A stretch of DNA of 64,000 bases from Pseudonocardia humida (GCF_023898865.1 NZ_JAGSOV010000034.1:62001-126000); one strand, 5' to 3'. Numbered from the stretch's first letter, positions 35,907 to 44,792 are shown. The notes: a model not told the origin generated them from the letters alone. Numbers and translations are program-made.

Positions 35907-35920
35907 GGGACTTCCGCCCC
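35907..35920 (+). promoter_or_regulatory. DosR-like box between the nitroreductase-like gene and a small ORF
   Basis: GGGACTTCCGCCCC matches 12 of 14 positions of the 28935 box. It is 103 bases upstream of the minus-strand gene at 35804 and 113 bases before the small plus-strand frame at 36033. Confidence 0.55.
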
Positions 35921-36032
35921 TCCCCCGCAGCGCGGACCCGCTCACCCTGGAACCGCGGCAGCACCGCACGAGCACCCGGACAGACAGGACGAGCGCCATG
36001 CAGGCCGAGCAGGACCGACTCGCGGCTCCCCG

Positions 36033-36230
36033 GTGAACGCCACCCGCACCGGACCGGCCGCCGGTCCGGTCGAGGTGCTCGTCCGCGGTGGCGAGTGCCA
36101 CCGCGCGGTCCGCCTCGACCGGCGGATCGCCCGGGTCCCGCGGACCCGGCGCGGGGACCGGAGCGTCCCGGCTCCCGCCGTGGCCGACGACGCCGCGACG
36201 AGCGAGCAGGTCCCGCCGGCCGAGGAGTGA
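36033..36230 (+). CDS. Possible 65-residue small protein
   Basis: GTG 36033 overlaps the stop of a 12-codon ATG frame (35998-36036). The product reads NATRTGPAAGPVEVLVRGGE, then CHRAVRLDRRIARVPRTRRG, with an acidic end (SEQVPPAEE). The change from basic middle to acidic end and the start-stop overlap are mildly in favour of a real gene. No family is known. Confidence 0.35.
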   Translation: MNATRTGPAAGPVEVLVRGGECHRAVRLDRRIARVPRTRRGDRSVPAPAVADDAATSEQVPPAEE

Positions 36231-36347
36231 GCCGGCACGGACGCCGGCTGCGCCACCCCAGCCGCGCGTCCCCGACGGCACGGCTCCCGGGCGCCCGGCG
36301 CGGCCCGCGACCGCCACCGTTGAGGCCGCCGCTCGCCGCGGTTCGAG

Positions 36348-36394
36348 GTGCCGATGGTCCCGCGGGGGACGCCGATCGCGATGACCTTCGACCC
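36348..36394. promoter_or_regulatory. Two DosR-like boxes upstream of doxX
   Basis: Minus strand GGGACCATCGGCAC (36348-36361) matches 11 of 14 positions of the 28935 box and shares the exact 12-mer GGGACCATCGGC with the box before devR. Plus strand ATGACCTTCGACCC (36381-36394) matches 10 of 14. They lie 94-140 bases before the DoxX ATG. Confidence 0.5.
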
Positions 36395-36487
36395 GGTCAG
36401 GACGGGCAGTTGTGCAGGCGCGACCGGACCGGTCCGCGCGGGAGTGTTCTGGTGCAGGCAACGAGAGAGCACAGGGAAGAAGGAGCC

Positions 36488-37057
36488 ATGAGCGTCCGAC
36501 ACACGACCCAGGCGGACCACGCGACCACCCTCGCGGCCGGCACCACAGCGGCCAAGGCCCTGGCGGTGCTGCGGATCAGCACCGGCCTGGTCTTCCTCTG
36601 GGCCTTCCTCGACAAGCTGTTCGGCCTCGGCTACGCCACCACCGCCGAGCGGGCCTGGATCAACGGCGGATCCCCCACCGAGGGCTTCCTCGGTGGCGTC
36701 GAAGTCGGACCCTTCGACACCGCCTTCCAGGCCATCGCCGGTGCATGGTGGGCCAACTGGCTGTTCATGGCAGGCCTCGCCGGCATCGGCATCGCCGTCA
36801 CCCTCGGCATCGCCCTGCGCCTCAGCGCCATCGCCGGCACCATCATGATGCTGCTGATGTGGCTGGCCGAGTTCCCGCTCGACCGCTTCACCGCCGCGGG
36901 CGAACCCAGCATGTCGACCAACCCCGTCATCGACTACCACATCATCTACGCCATCGCGCTGATCGTCGCCGCCATGACCTACGCCGGCCACACCTGGGGC
37001 CTGGGCAAGCAGTGGGCCGCCCTGCCCTTCGTGCAGCGCCAGAAGTGGCTGATCTGA
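36488..37057 (+). CDS. DoxX-family membrane protein
   Basis: 189 residues with four membrane helices: LRISTGLVFLWAFLDKLFGL, ANWLFMAGLAGIGIAVTLGI, then IAGTIMMLLMWLAEF and YHIIYAIALIVAAMTYAGH. The DKLFGLG turn after helix 1 is the DoxX pattern. Members work with thiosulfate:quinone oxidoreductases or in redox stress complexes with SodA and SseA in mycobacteria. GAAGAAGGAG is a strong ribosome site. It closes the DosR-like block. Confidence 0.88.
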   Translation: MSVRHTTQADHATTLAAGTTAAKALAVLRISTGLVFLWAFLDKLFGLGYATTAERAWINGGSPTEGFLGGVEVGPFDTAFQAIAGAWWANWLFMAGLAGIGIAVTLGIALRLSAIAGTIMMLLMWLAEFPLDRFTAAGEPSMSTNPVIDYHIIYAIALIVAAMTYAGHTWGLGKQWAALPFVQRQKWLI

Positions 37058-37334
37058 CCCGCACAACCCGTTCGGCGATCATGTCGTCCTCCTCGGGTCC
37101 GGCCCGACGCTGCTCCACGACGACGGGGAACGGCAGCGGCGCAGGTCCCGCGCCGCGCGGGCCGTTCGGCTCCACGCAGGCGGACGCCACCGGGGACGGG
37201 TCCTTCCGCGCCCGTCCGGTGCCGGAACCTGCCCGGCCCGCCCCGCTGGGGTGGGGTGAACGACTCCGGCCAGGTGCGGGCGTGGTGGACAGGCGCGAGA
37301 CGAGCGGCCGTCCACCGGAGGGAGGACAGCCCTG

Positions 37335-39116
37335 GTGCCGACGGCGGAGCCGACGGTCTACTGGCCCGGCCACCCGCCCCTGGAGGTGCCCGTGCCGTCC
37401 CGTCCGCGACTCCCCCGCAGGGTGGCGGGCATGCTGCTGGCCGTGGCCACCGCACTGGCCCTGACCACGGTCGCGGCCCCGGACCGGGCGGGCGCGGCCC
37501 CGGTGCCGGACGCGACCGGACCGAGCTCGCCCGCCGTCGCCGCGTCGCGGCCCGGCCGGGTCGACCTGTTCACCCGGTCGGACACCGGGCGCCTCGAGTA
37601 CCGGTACCGGCCCGCCGGGGGCTCGTGGACCCGACCGATCGACCTCGGCGGCGCGCTGGCCTCCCAGCCCGCGGTCGTGTCCTGGGGACCGGGTCGGCTC
37701 GACGTGTTCGCCCGGGGCACCGACGACCGGCTGTGGCACCGCGCCTACGACGGGGCGCGCTGGTGGGACTGGGCAGCGCTGGGCGGGTCGCTGCGCTCGG
37801 GCCCGGCCGTCGCGTCCTGGTCCGCGGGCCGGCTCGACGTGCTCGTCCGCGGGTCCGACGGCGCCCTGTGGCACCGCGCCTTCGACGGCACCCGCTGGTG
37901 GGGCTGGGCGTCCCAGGGCGGGACGGCGACCTCGGCCCCGGCCGTCGCGTCCTGGTCGGCGGGCCGGCTCGACGTGGCCGTCCGCGGACCCGACGAGGGG
38001 TTGTGGCACAAGGCGTTCGACGGCGGCCGCTGGGGCGAGTGGGCTCCCCTCGGTGGGGTGCTCGCCTCGCAGCCGGCGATCGCGGCGTCCGGCCCGGGCC
38101 TGCTCGACGTCGTCGTGGTGGGCCCGGACCGGGCCGCGCACCTGCGCCGCTACCGCCCCGACACCGGCTGGGCCGGGTGGAGCTCGCTGGGTGGGCGGTT
38201 CTCGTCGGGCCCCGGCGCGCACGCCGACGGCGGCGCGGTGCGGGTCGTCGGCCGGGCTCCGGACGGGGTCGTCCACGAGGCGACCCGCCCCTCGCCGTCG
38301 GGCGACTGGTCGGGCTGGACCGCGGCCGACCCGTACCGGCCGTTCCGGGGGCTCGCGACGTGGGTCGACGTGTTCGACTACGCCGCGCTCGACCCGGTGA
38401 CGGCGGTCGCCGACATGCGGGCGCGCGGCGTGCGCACCCTGTACCTGTCCACCGCCCGGTTCACCAGCGGCGCGGACTTCCACGACGCCGTCGCCGCCGG
38501 CCGGTGGCTGGACGAGGCGCACCGGGCCGGGCTCAGCGTCGTCGGCTGGTACGTCCCCGGGTACGGGGACATGGCCCGCGACCTGCGGCGCACCACCGCG
38601 ATCGCCGAGTACGCCAGCCCCGGCGGGCAGCGCTTCGACGCGGTCGGGATCGACATCGAGCGCCTCGACGAGGTCGACCGCGCGCGGTTCGCCGAGCGCC
38701 TGGTGACCCACCTGGCCGAGGTCAGGGCCCGGACCGACGCGATGGTCGTGGCGATCGTGCCCGCGCCGTTCACCACCGACCCGGGCAACAACTGGGCCGG
38801 GTTCCCGTGGACCGCCGTCGGCGAGCGCAGCGAGGTGGTGCTGCCGATGGCGCTGTGGTCCTACCGCACGGACCTCACCCCGGACCAGGTGCACGCGTGG
38901 GTCCTCGACCAGGTGCAGCGGGCCCGGGCGCTGACCGGCCGCCCGGTCTCCGTCGAGGGCGGGGTCGCCGGCGCCGGCCGCACCCCGCTGACCGCCGACC
39001 GGATCGCCCGGTTCGTCGACGCCGCCCGCGACGGCGGCGCGATCGGCGCCGGCCACTACGACTACGCGAGCACCGACCCCGCGTTCTGGCCGCTGCTCGC
39101 CCGGGTGAACGGCTGA
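37335..39116 (+). CDS. Secreted lectin-like beta-propeller fused to a putative TIM-barrel glycosidase-like domain
   Basis: 593 residues from GTG 37335 (GGAGGGAGGA upstream). GTG 37392 would give a more standard signal peptide (RRVAGMLLAVATALALTTV). Residues 60-330 hold about five repeats of 47-49 residues with core GRLDVFARGTDDRLWHRAYD and WWGWASQGGTATSAPAVASW, as in PLL-type sugar-binding propellers. Residues 338-590 (TWVDVFDYAALDPVTAVADM, VGIDIERLDEVDRARFAERL, then SVEGGVAGAGRTPLT) resemble a TIM barrel with acidic residues IDIE in a catalytic-strand position. It may bind and process surface glycans. The family of the barrel is not certain. Confidence 0.75.
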   Translation: MPTAEPTVYWPGHPPLEVPVPSRPRLPRRVAGMLLAVATALALTTVAAPDRAGAAPVPDATGPSSPAVAASRPGRVDLFTRSDTGRLEYRYRPAGGSWTRPIDLGGALASQPAVVSWGPGRLDVFARGTDDRLWHRAYDGARWWDWAALGGSLRSGPAVASWSAGRLDVLVRGSDGALWHRAFDGTRWWGWASQGGTATSAPAVASWSAGRLDVAVRGPDEGLWHKAFDGGRWGEWAPLGGVLASQPAIAASGPGLLDVVVVGPDRAAHLRRYRPDTGWAGWSSLGGRFSSGPGAHADGGAVRVVGRAPDGVVHEATRPSPSGDWSGWTAADPYRPFRGLATWVDVFDYAALDPVTAVADMRARGVRTLYLSTARFTSGADFHDAVAAGRWLDEAHRAGLSVVGWYVPGYGDMARDLRRTTAIAEYASPGGQRFDAVGIDIERLDEVDRARFAERLVTHLAEVRARTDAMVVAIVPAPFTTDPGNNWAGFPWTAVGERSEVVLPMALWSYRTDLTPDQVHAWVLDQVQRARALTGRPVSVEGGVAGAGRTPLTADRIARFVDAARDGGAIGAGHYDYASTDPAFWPLLARVNG

Positions 39117-39319
39117 GCCGGACGTGGCCGCCGGGCAGGGCGTGATCGCCGGCAGTTCCTCCTGCACGTCCTTCCGGCCCGGCCCTCCTCGCCCTCTGGC
39201 CGAGGGCGGCGAATCGGGCGTACAGGGTTGTCCCTCATCCGGACGCGGGCTGTCCCGCTGCCGCGACCGGCCGCCCCGGCGGAGGCTCGACGGAGCCGGA
39301 CCGACCCGAGGGGATCCCG

Positions 39320-39868
39320 ATGAACGAGTGGCTGACCGAGCTGGTGTCCTGGGCCTGGGGCCGGCACCACAACATCCTGAGCTGGTACATCCGCCCGCTG
39401 TTCCTGCTGCCGTTCTGCTTCTTCGCCTGGCGGCGCAGCTGGGCCGGCACCATCGGCACGGTAGTCGCGCTGATGTCGTCCATCGCGTGGTTCCCGACGC
39501 CGTCCACGCCGGACCCCGCGGTGATCGAGATGCTGCGCGTCGAGCAGGAGTACCTGCTCGGCGAGTGGACGATCTGGAAGGTCGCGGCGGCACTGCTCAT
39601 CCCGCTGCTCTTCGTCGGCCTCGGCGCCGCCCTCTGGCGGCGATCGCTGGGCTGGGGCCTGGTCGTGATCAACGCCGGGGTGCTGTTCAAGGTCGTCTGG
39701 ACGTTCGTCGTCGGCGGGGGCGAGGGCGCGCTCGCGCACCTGCCCACCGCGCTGATCGGGCTGGCCGTGGTCGACGCCGTGCTGATCGGCGTGGGCCACT
39801 GGCTCAAGCGCCGCGCCGCGACCTCCGCCGCGCGCGCCGACGCCCCTGCTCCCGCCGAGGTGCGGTGA
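39320..39868 (+). CDS. Hypothetical four-helix membrane protein
   Basis: 182 residues. Hydrophobic segments are near 22-40 (YIRPLFLLPFCFFAWRRS), 43-58, 87-105 (IWKVAAALLIPLLFVGLGA) and 110-165 (two). The C terminus is alanine-rich and cytoplasmic. ATG 39320 follows GAGGGGATCCCG. It is one base ahead of the frameshifted hydrolase and may have been cotranscribed with it. No family is recognised. Confidence 0.7.
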   Translation: MNEWLTELVSWAWGRHHNILSWYIRPLFLLPFCFFAWRRSWAGTIGTVVALMSSIAWFPTPSTPDPAVIEMLRVEQEYLLGEWTIWKVAAALLIPLLFVGLGAALWRRSLGWGLVVINAGVLFKVVWTFVVGGGEGALAHLPTALIGLAVVDAVLIGVGHWLKRRAATSAARADAPAPAEVR

Positions 39869-39869
39869 C

Positions 39870-40698
39870 ATGGCGGCCGCGCGGGCCCTCGCCGACACCT
39901 TCGCCGGGCGGCTCTCGTTCGTCCGGATCGACGGTGGCGCGGCGCCGCTGGTGGTGCCGCCCGGCCTCGCGCTGGCCAACGGGGCCCCGAGCGGGCCGGC
40001 CGTGACCACCTACGCCCGCGCGTTCCACCGGCTGGCCCGGGACCACACGCTCCACATCGTCCAGCGGCCGCAGGGGCTCGCCGACGGCGACCGCCGACCT
40101 GGCCGCCGAGTACGCCGCGGTGCTCGGGCCCGAGATCGGCCGCTTCGACCTGATGGGCCTGCCCACCGGCGGCATGATCGCCCAGCAGCTGGCGCTGGCG
40201 CACCCGGACGCGGTGCGCCGGCTCGCGCTGGTCGTCACGGGCGCCCGGCTGGCCCCGTCCGGGCAGCGGATCTGCCTGCGGTGGCTGGAGCTGGCCCGCG
40301 CGCGGCGCTGGCGCGAGCTGACCGGCGACATGGCCGCGGAGGTGGTCGACGGCCCCGTGCTGCGCGGGCTCGCGCGGACGATCATGTCGCTGACCGGCAC
40401 CGCCCCCACCGTCACCGAGGCCGCCGACTTCGTGACCACCACCTCGGCGGTGCTGGCGGTGCTGGCGGTGCTGGCGGTGCTGGCGGTGCTGGCGGTGCTG
40501 GCGGTGCTGGCGGTGCCGGCGCTGGTCCTGGGCGCGTCGGTCGACCCGTTCTTCCCGGCGGACGCGCTGGCGGCGACCGCGGCGGCGATCCCGGACGCTG
40601 AGCTGCGGATCTTCCCGGGCAGCGGGCACGGCGGGCCCAAGCAGCGCTCCGGCCCGATGAAGGAGGCCGTGGCCGCGTTCCTCGGCGTCGACCGGTGA
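39870..40698 (+). pseudogene. Frameshifted alpha/beta hydrolase with a lost nucleophile
   Basis: The first part (RIDGGAAPLVVPPGLALANG, then TYARAFHRLARDHTLHIVQR) is in frame 3. From about 40090 the protein continues in frame 1 (LAAEYAAVLGPEIGRFDLMG). At the nucleophile elbow the sequence is GLPTGGMIAQQLA, where a hydrolase should have G-x-S-x-G, so Ser is replaced by Pro. The His region FPGSGHGGPKQRSG survives. A 9-bp repeat has expanded near residue 200. Two defects and the frame break make a functional hydrolase unlikely. Confidence 0.75.
40447..40518 (+). repeat. 9-bp tandem repeat, seven perfect copies plus one imperfect
   Basis: GCGGTGCTG is repeated exactly seven times from 40447 to 40509, followed by GCGGTGCCG. 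In the hydrolase frame it encodes a run of Val-Leu-Ala. A normal hydrolase has one copy before the PALVLGA strand, so it appears to be a replication-slippage expansion. Confidence 0.9.
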
Positions 40699-40709
40699 GG
40701 GCGTCCGTC

Positions 40710-41062
40710 GGTGTGCTCACCGCGGTCGCCGGGCGGCCGGCCCGGTTCTCGGCGTCACGCCGCCGTCCTGGTCGCCGAGCTGTCCGCGGCCGGGACCCGT
40801 CGAGGCCGGGCTGGCCGGCTACACCGCACGCCGCCGCCCGGCGGTGCACGCCGTGCAGACCAGGGCCGACCGGTTGACCCGGCCGGCCCACCTGCGCTCA
40901 CCGTCGGCCCGCCGGCTCCGCGACGCCGCCCTCGGCGTCGCCGGTCGCCGACCGGGCGCCGCGGAGCGGATCGTCCGCGACGTGCAACAGGAGGACCCCG
41001 CGACCCTGCTCGCGCTCGTCAACGACATCGGCGAGCCGAGGCGGACACCGTCGACGACCTGA
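40710..41062 (+). pseudogene. C-terminal remnant of a flavin-dependent monooxygenase
   Basis: Frames must be joined: HAAVLVAELSAAG, then EAGLAGYTARRRPAVHAVQT, then LTRPAHLRSPSARRLRDAAL and ERIVRDVQQEDPATLLAL. The order and the tail helix recall UbiH/PHBH-type FAD monooxygenases (DAAVLAEEL ... YxxxRRPxAxxxQ). The FAD-binding N terminus is absent. 41063-41227 shows no gene. Confidence 0.4.
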
Positions 41063-41227
41063 TGGCCGGATCCCGGGCGCCGCGCATCGCCACCTCCATC
41101 TGGTTCGTGCGGCTCAGTGGGCCCGCTTCACCGGCGACGACCACGACCGCGGATCCGCTCACCCGGGTCGTCCCCGGTCGCGCAGCAACCGGCGCAGCGT
41201 CTTGCCGGCTCTGGGAGCGCCCACGCG

Positions 41228-42133
41228 CTATTGCCCGGGGAGGCGGCCGGCGATGGCCGAGACGTAGTCCGCGGCGCGGTCCAGGCCGGAGGCCAGCACG
41301 ACGGCGCGGCCGTCGGATCGGAACGCGATGACGCTGCCGGGCCCGGGGTGGCGGGGCGGCAGCACGAGACCGTGCTCGGCGAAGACCGGTACCAGCTCCG
41401 TCCAGCGAGGAGGCTGCGCACCCATCAGCGCGCGGCTCGTGCGCAGCCGGGCCGGGGCGCGCCTACCAGTGGCCTGCTCCCCCGGTTCGTCGTATGGGCC
41501 GAGCACGAGGAAGAGCTTCCCGGTCGCACGGTGCGCGCGGATGAGCCGCAGCTCGTCCCGAAGGGGTTCAGAAGTCTGCGGGAGCATGATGATGCAGCGC
41601 ACGGCGGGGATCAGCCGCTCGATGTCGTCCTGCCAGGAGAGGTCCGACGCGTAGTGGCGCACGACCGGACCTTCCGGGGGCAGGCGGTCGCCGGGAGCGC
41701 CGAGCCCGATGATCGGCCCGACCTGCGCGGTCAGCTCCGGCCCGAGGTAGCGCTCGAAGGACAGGAACTCTTCGTCCGGGTCGACGACGAGGGCCTTCAG
41801 CCGATGGCGCCCGTGGCGGTCGTCGGACTGCGAGAACGGCGCCTTCTCCCCGCGGAAGGGCCGGAGGAACAGGACGGAGTCGGCGGCCGTCGGGAAGTCC
41901 TCGATCGAGTCCGCCTGCGGCAGAGCCTGCCGGCGGGACATGCGAAAGCACAGCACGAAGGCCGTGCCGAAGATGAGCAACGCACGAAGCGCGTGGTCCA
42001 GCCCGTCCACCAGGACGAGGACGACCGGGACGACCACCGCGGCGCAGAGCGCGACGTAGGCGAGCGCCAGCCACGGGACGCCACTGCGACGGCGCCCACC
42101 GGGGCGGGGTGGTCTCGGGGCACTGGCCGGCAC
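41228..42133 (-). CDS. Two-helix membrane protein with an FLRPF-type cytoplasmic domain
   Basis: 301 residues. Two adjacent membrane helices at 20-60 (WLALAYVALCAAVVVPVVLV, then LRALLIFGTAFVLCFRM) are followed by a soluble domain with SVLFLRPFRGEKAPFSQSDD. This continues LSFERYLGPELTAQVGPIIG, then GAPGDRLPPEGPVVRHYASD and WQDDIERLIPAVRCIIMLPQ. I recall widespread bacterial proteins with VLFLRSF, GxPGE-LPP and W...V..L motifs and a TIR- or Rossmann-like fold, with no known function. The sequence is less GC-biased than its neighbours, which may mark transfer. Function is open. Confidence 0.6.
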   Translation of the reverse strand: MPASAPRPPRPGGRRRSGVPWLALAYVALCAAVVVPVVLVLVDGLDHALRALLIFGTAFVLCFRMSRRQALPQADSIEDFPTAADSVLFLRPFRGEKAPFSQSDDRHGRHRLKALVVDPDEEFLSFERYLGPELTAQVGPIIGLGAPGDRLPPEGPVVRHYASDLSWQDDIERLIPAVRCIIMLPQTSEPLRDELRLIRAHRATGKLFLVLGPYDEPGEQATGRRAPARLRTSRALMGAQPPRWTELVPVFAEHGLVLPPRHPGPGSVIAFRSDGRAVVLASGLDRAADYVSAIAGRLPGQ

Positions 42134-42283
42134 GCGACCTCCTCCGGGGCTCCGGGCTGCTGGCGCAGCGACTCGCGCTCCTCACGAGCACCGCGGCGCT
42201 GCGCCTGATACCCGCGGCTCAGCACGACCATCGTCGCGCCCGGTGGAGTGAGCCCCGGCCCTGACCCCGTACCGGCGGTCGGC

Positions 42284-44113
42284 TCAGGCCTGGCGGACGG
42301 TCGCGTACATGTCCTCGACCTGCTCCGCCCAGCGTTCCTCGACCTTCGTGCGCCGGACCTTGAGCGAGGCGGTCAGCTCGCCGGACCCGACCGTGGGCGC
42401 ATCGATGATCCGCCAGTACTTCACGGTCTCGAAGGGCGCCAGGTCGGCGTTCGTCGTGCGGACGTGGGCGTCGAGCGCGGCGGCGACGGCGCCCTCGCGG
42501 GCGGATTCCTCCGCCCGGGCCAGGTGGTCGGCGACCGCGTCGGGGTCGAGCGCCAGGAGCGCCACGCAGTACGGGCGCCCGTCGCCGACGACCACGGCCT
42601 CGGAGACGAGGGGCGAGAGCTTCAGCGCACCCTCGATCTTGGTGGGGGCGACGTACTTGCCGCCCGAGGTCTTGATCAGCTCCTTCTTGCGCCCGGTGAT
42701 CGTGAGGAAGCCCTCGTCGTCCAGGCTGCCCAGGTCGCCGGTGTGGAACCAGCCGTCCGCGTCGATGGCGGCGCGGGTCTCCTCCTCCCGGTTGTGATAG
42801 CCGGCCGTGATGTTGCGACCGCGGGCGAGGATCTCGCCGTCCGCGGCGATCCGCAGCTCCACGCCCGGCAGCGCCTGCCCCACGGTGCCCAGCCGCACCC
42901 GGCCCGGGCGGTTGGCGGTCAGCCCCGGGCAGGTCTCGGTCAGGCCGTAGGCCTCGTAGACCTGCAGGCCCAGGGCGTACAGGAACAGCAGGACGGACGG
43001 CTGCAGGGGCGCGGACCCGCTCAGCAGGGCGCCCGCCCGGTCCAGTCCGAGGCCGGCCCGGATCCGGGCGAGGACCAGGCGGTCCGCCACCGCCCAGCGC
43101 AACCGTGCGGAGACCGAAGGGGTCCCGCCCTCCAGCCGGGTGGCCGCGACCTCCTCGCCCACGCCGAGCGCCCACACCGCCAGCGCCCGCCGGGGACCCG
43201 GCGACCCCTCGATGCGGCGCAGCACCCCGGCCCGCAGCTTCTCGTAGACCCGGGGTGCCGCCGGGACGAAGCCCGGCCTGGTCTCGACCAGGTCGGCGAC
43301 GACGGTCGGCACCGAGGACAGCACCAGTGGCAGGTCGTGCACCGGGGCGGCGAACTGCACCAGCCGCCCGAAGGAGTGCGCCAGCGGCAGGAACAGGAAC
43401 AGCCCGGCCTCGCGCATCGCGTCGCTGAGGATGCCGACCTCGGCGGTCCCGCTCACGATCGCCAGGTGGTTGGCGCTGGTCTGGGTCACCGCCTTCGGCG
43501 GCCCGGTGGTGCCCGAGGTGTAGGTGAACGTCGCGAGGTCCCCGGCCGAGACCGACGTGCGGCGCGTCGCGAGCTCGGCGCCGACCGACTCCAGGTACGC
43601 GCGCCCGCGCTCCTCCAGCGCGCTCAGCGACTCCCAGTCGTCGCCGGGTTCCAGGCCGGTCGGGTCGATGACGACCACGTGCTCCAGGACCAGCTCGGAC
43701 GGGTCGTAGTCGCGGTCGAAGAACCGGAAGCCCTCCCGGACGGAGACGGCCTTCCGGTAGAGCGCGGCGTCGCCGACGATCAGCACGCGGATCGCGGTGT
43801 CCACGTGCGCGTAGCCGATCTCCGGCGCGGGCAGGCTGGTGTAGATCGGCACGGTCTGGGCGGCCACCGACAGCGCGGCGAAGTCGCAGGCGATCCACGC
43901 CGCCGAGGTCTCGGCCACGATGCCGACCCGGTCGCCGGGCCGCAGCGGTGCCGGACCGGTGAGCAGCCCGGCGGCGATGTGCTCGACGCGGGTCCGCAGC
44001 TGCGCCCAGGTCACGTCGGTCCAGGCACCGCCCTCGCGATGGCGCAGCGCGACGTCCGATGGCGAGGCGTCTGCGCGGTCGTGCACCAGTGTGGCGAGGG
44101 TCTCGAACGGCAT
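42284..44113 (-). CDS. Long-chain fatty-acid-CoA ligase (AMP-forming)
   Basis: 609 residues from ATG 44113. The P-loop-like motif FTYTSGTTGPPKAVTQTSAN near residue 172, EAYGLTETCPG near 386, the hinge GWFHTGDLGSLDDEGFLTIT near 470 and the closing lysine region ITGRKKELIKTSGGKYVAPT are all intact. It activates a fatty acid to the acyl-CoA, as FadD15-like enzymes do. The upstream region has twin TetR-type palindromes (44125-44205), and the upstream gene in the same direction encodes a TetR protein. Confidence 0.92.
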   Translation of the reverse strand: MPFETLATLVHDRADASPSDVALRHREGGAWTDVTWAQLRTRVEHIAAGLLTGPAPLRPGDRVGIVAETSAAWIACDFAALSVAAQTVPIYTSLPAPEIGYAHVDTAIRVLIVGDAALYRKAVSVREGFRFFDRDYDPSELVLEHVVVIDPTGLEPGDDWESLSALEERGRAYLESVGAELATRRTSVSAGDLATFTYTSGTTGPPKAVTQTSANHLAIVSGTAEVGILSDAMREAGLFLFLPLAHSFGRLVQFAAPVHDLPLVLSSVPTVVADLVETRPGFVPAAPRVYEKLRAGVLRRIEGSPGPRRALAVWALGVGEEVAATRLEGGTPSVSARLRWAVADRLVLARIRAGLGLDRAGALLSGSAPLQPSVLLFLYALGLQVYEAYGLTETCPGLTANRPGRVRLGTVGQALPGVELRIAADGEILARGRNITAGYHNREEETRAAIDADGWFHTGDLGSLDDEGFLTITGRKKELIKTSGGKYVAPTKIEGALKLSPLVSEAVVVGDGRPYCVALLALDPDAVADHLARAEESAREGAVAAALDAHVRTTNADLAPFETVKYWRIIDAPTVGSGELTASLKVRRTKVEERWAEQVEDMYATVRQA

Positions 44114-44124
44114 GCGGAGAAGGT

Positions 44125-44205
44125 ACCGACTGGAAGTCGGTAAGTGAAGGACGTGGGTGCGCCGGGGACCGGGCGCGACGGAGCACAACCGACTGCGAGT
44201 CGGTT
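44125..44205. promoter_or_regulatory. Twin TetR-type operators upstream of the acyl-CoA ligase
   Basis: ACCGACT-GGA-AGTCGGT (44125-44141) and AACCGACT-GCG-AGTCGGTT (44187-44205) are both perfect inverted repeats with the same arms. Their centres are 63 bases apart, six helical turns, which suits cooperative binding or looping. The second overlaps the tetR stop codon. Confidence 0.75.
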
Positions 44206-44792
44206 CAGGAGGCGCGCGAGGCCAGTCCGGACAGCAGATCTCGCAGCACCTCGCCGTACCGCGGCGCCGCTCGGTCCGGTTCCGGTGCGCGCCCGAGCGC
44301 CAGTGCGGCCTCCATGACCGCACCCAGCATCAGCCGCGTCGCCGCCGCCACCCGCTCCGGGTCGGTCCCCACCGGGAGGATGGCCTCGAGGGCGGCGCGC
44401 GTCATGCCGGCGAAATGGGCGTCGTCGATCTCGCGCCAGCGCTCCCAGCCCAGCACCTCCGGACCCTCGACGAGCACCAGCCGCCGCCGCGCGGGGTCGG
44501 CGGCGCGCTTCAGGTAGCCCTCCAGCGCCGCGGCCAGGTCGTCGCTCGACAACGGGTCCGGAGCCCGGTCCGCCCGCAGCTCGTCGGCGATCTCGCCCTG
44601 GAGCTGGTCGACCACCGCGTCGAGCAGCGCCCGCTTCGAGGAGAAGTGGTGGTAGAACGCCCCCTTGGCCACCCCGGCCCGGGCCGTCACGTCGTCGACC
44701 GTCACCCCGGCGTACCCGGCCTCGGTCATCAACGACCGTCCGGCCCCGAGGATCGCGGCGATCGTGCGCTCGCTGCGCTCGCGCTGGCTCAC
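44205..44792 (-). CDS. TetR-family regulator
   Basis: 195 residues from GTG 44792 (44795 is equivalent). A start at 44930 would add a glycine-rich leader with no family counterpart. The helix-turn-helix is AGYAGVTVDDVTARAGVAKG followed by AFYHHFSSKRALLDAVV. The C-terminal domain (LAAALEGYLKRAADPARRRL, then LVEGPEVLGWERWREID) resembles TetR_C domains of ligand-responsive repressors. Twin operators between it and the acyl-CoA ligase suggest it controls the ligase. Its own promoter is not obvious. Confidence 0.85.
   Translation of the reverse strand: MSQRERSERTIAAILGAGRSLMTEAGYAGVTVDDVTARAGVAKGAFYHHFSSKRALLDAVVDQLQGEIADELRADRAPDPLSSDDLAAALEGYLKRAADPARRRLVLVEGPEVLGWERWREIDDAHFAGMTRAALEAILPVGTDPERVAAATRLMLGAVMEAALALGRAPEPDRAAPRYGEVLRDLLSGLASRAS

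Noticed and set aside
40447..40518. CRISPR-like or minisatellite array
   Set aside because: The unit is only 9 bases and has no spacers. It lies inside a hydrolase frame and is simple slippage.
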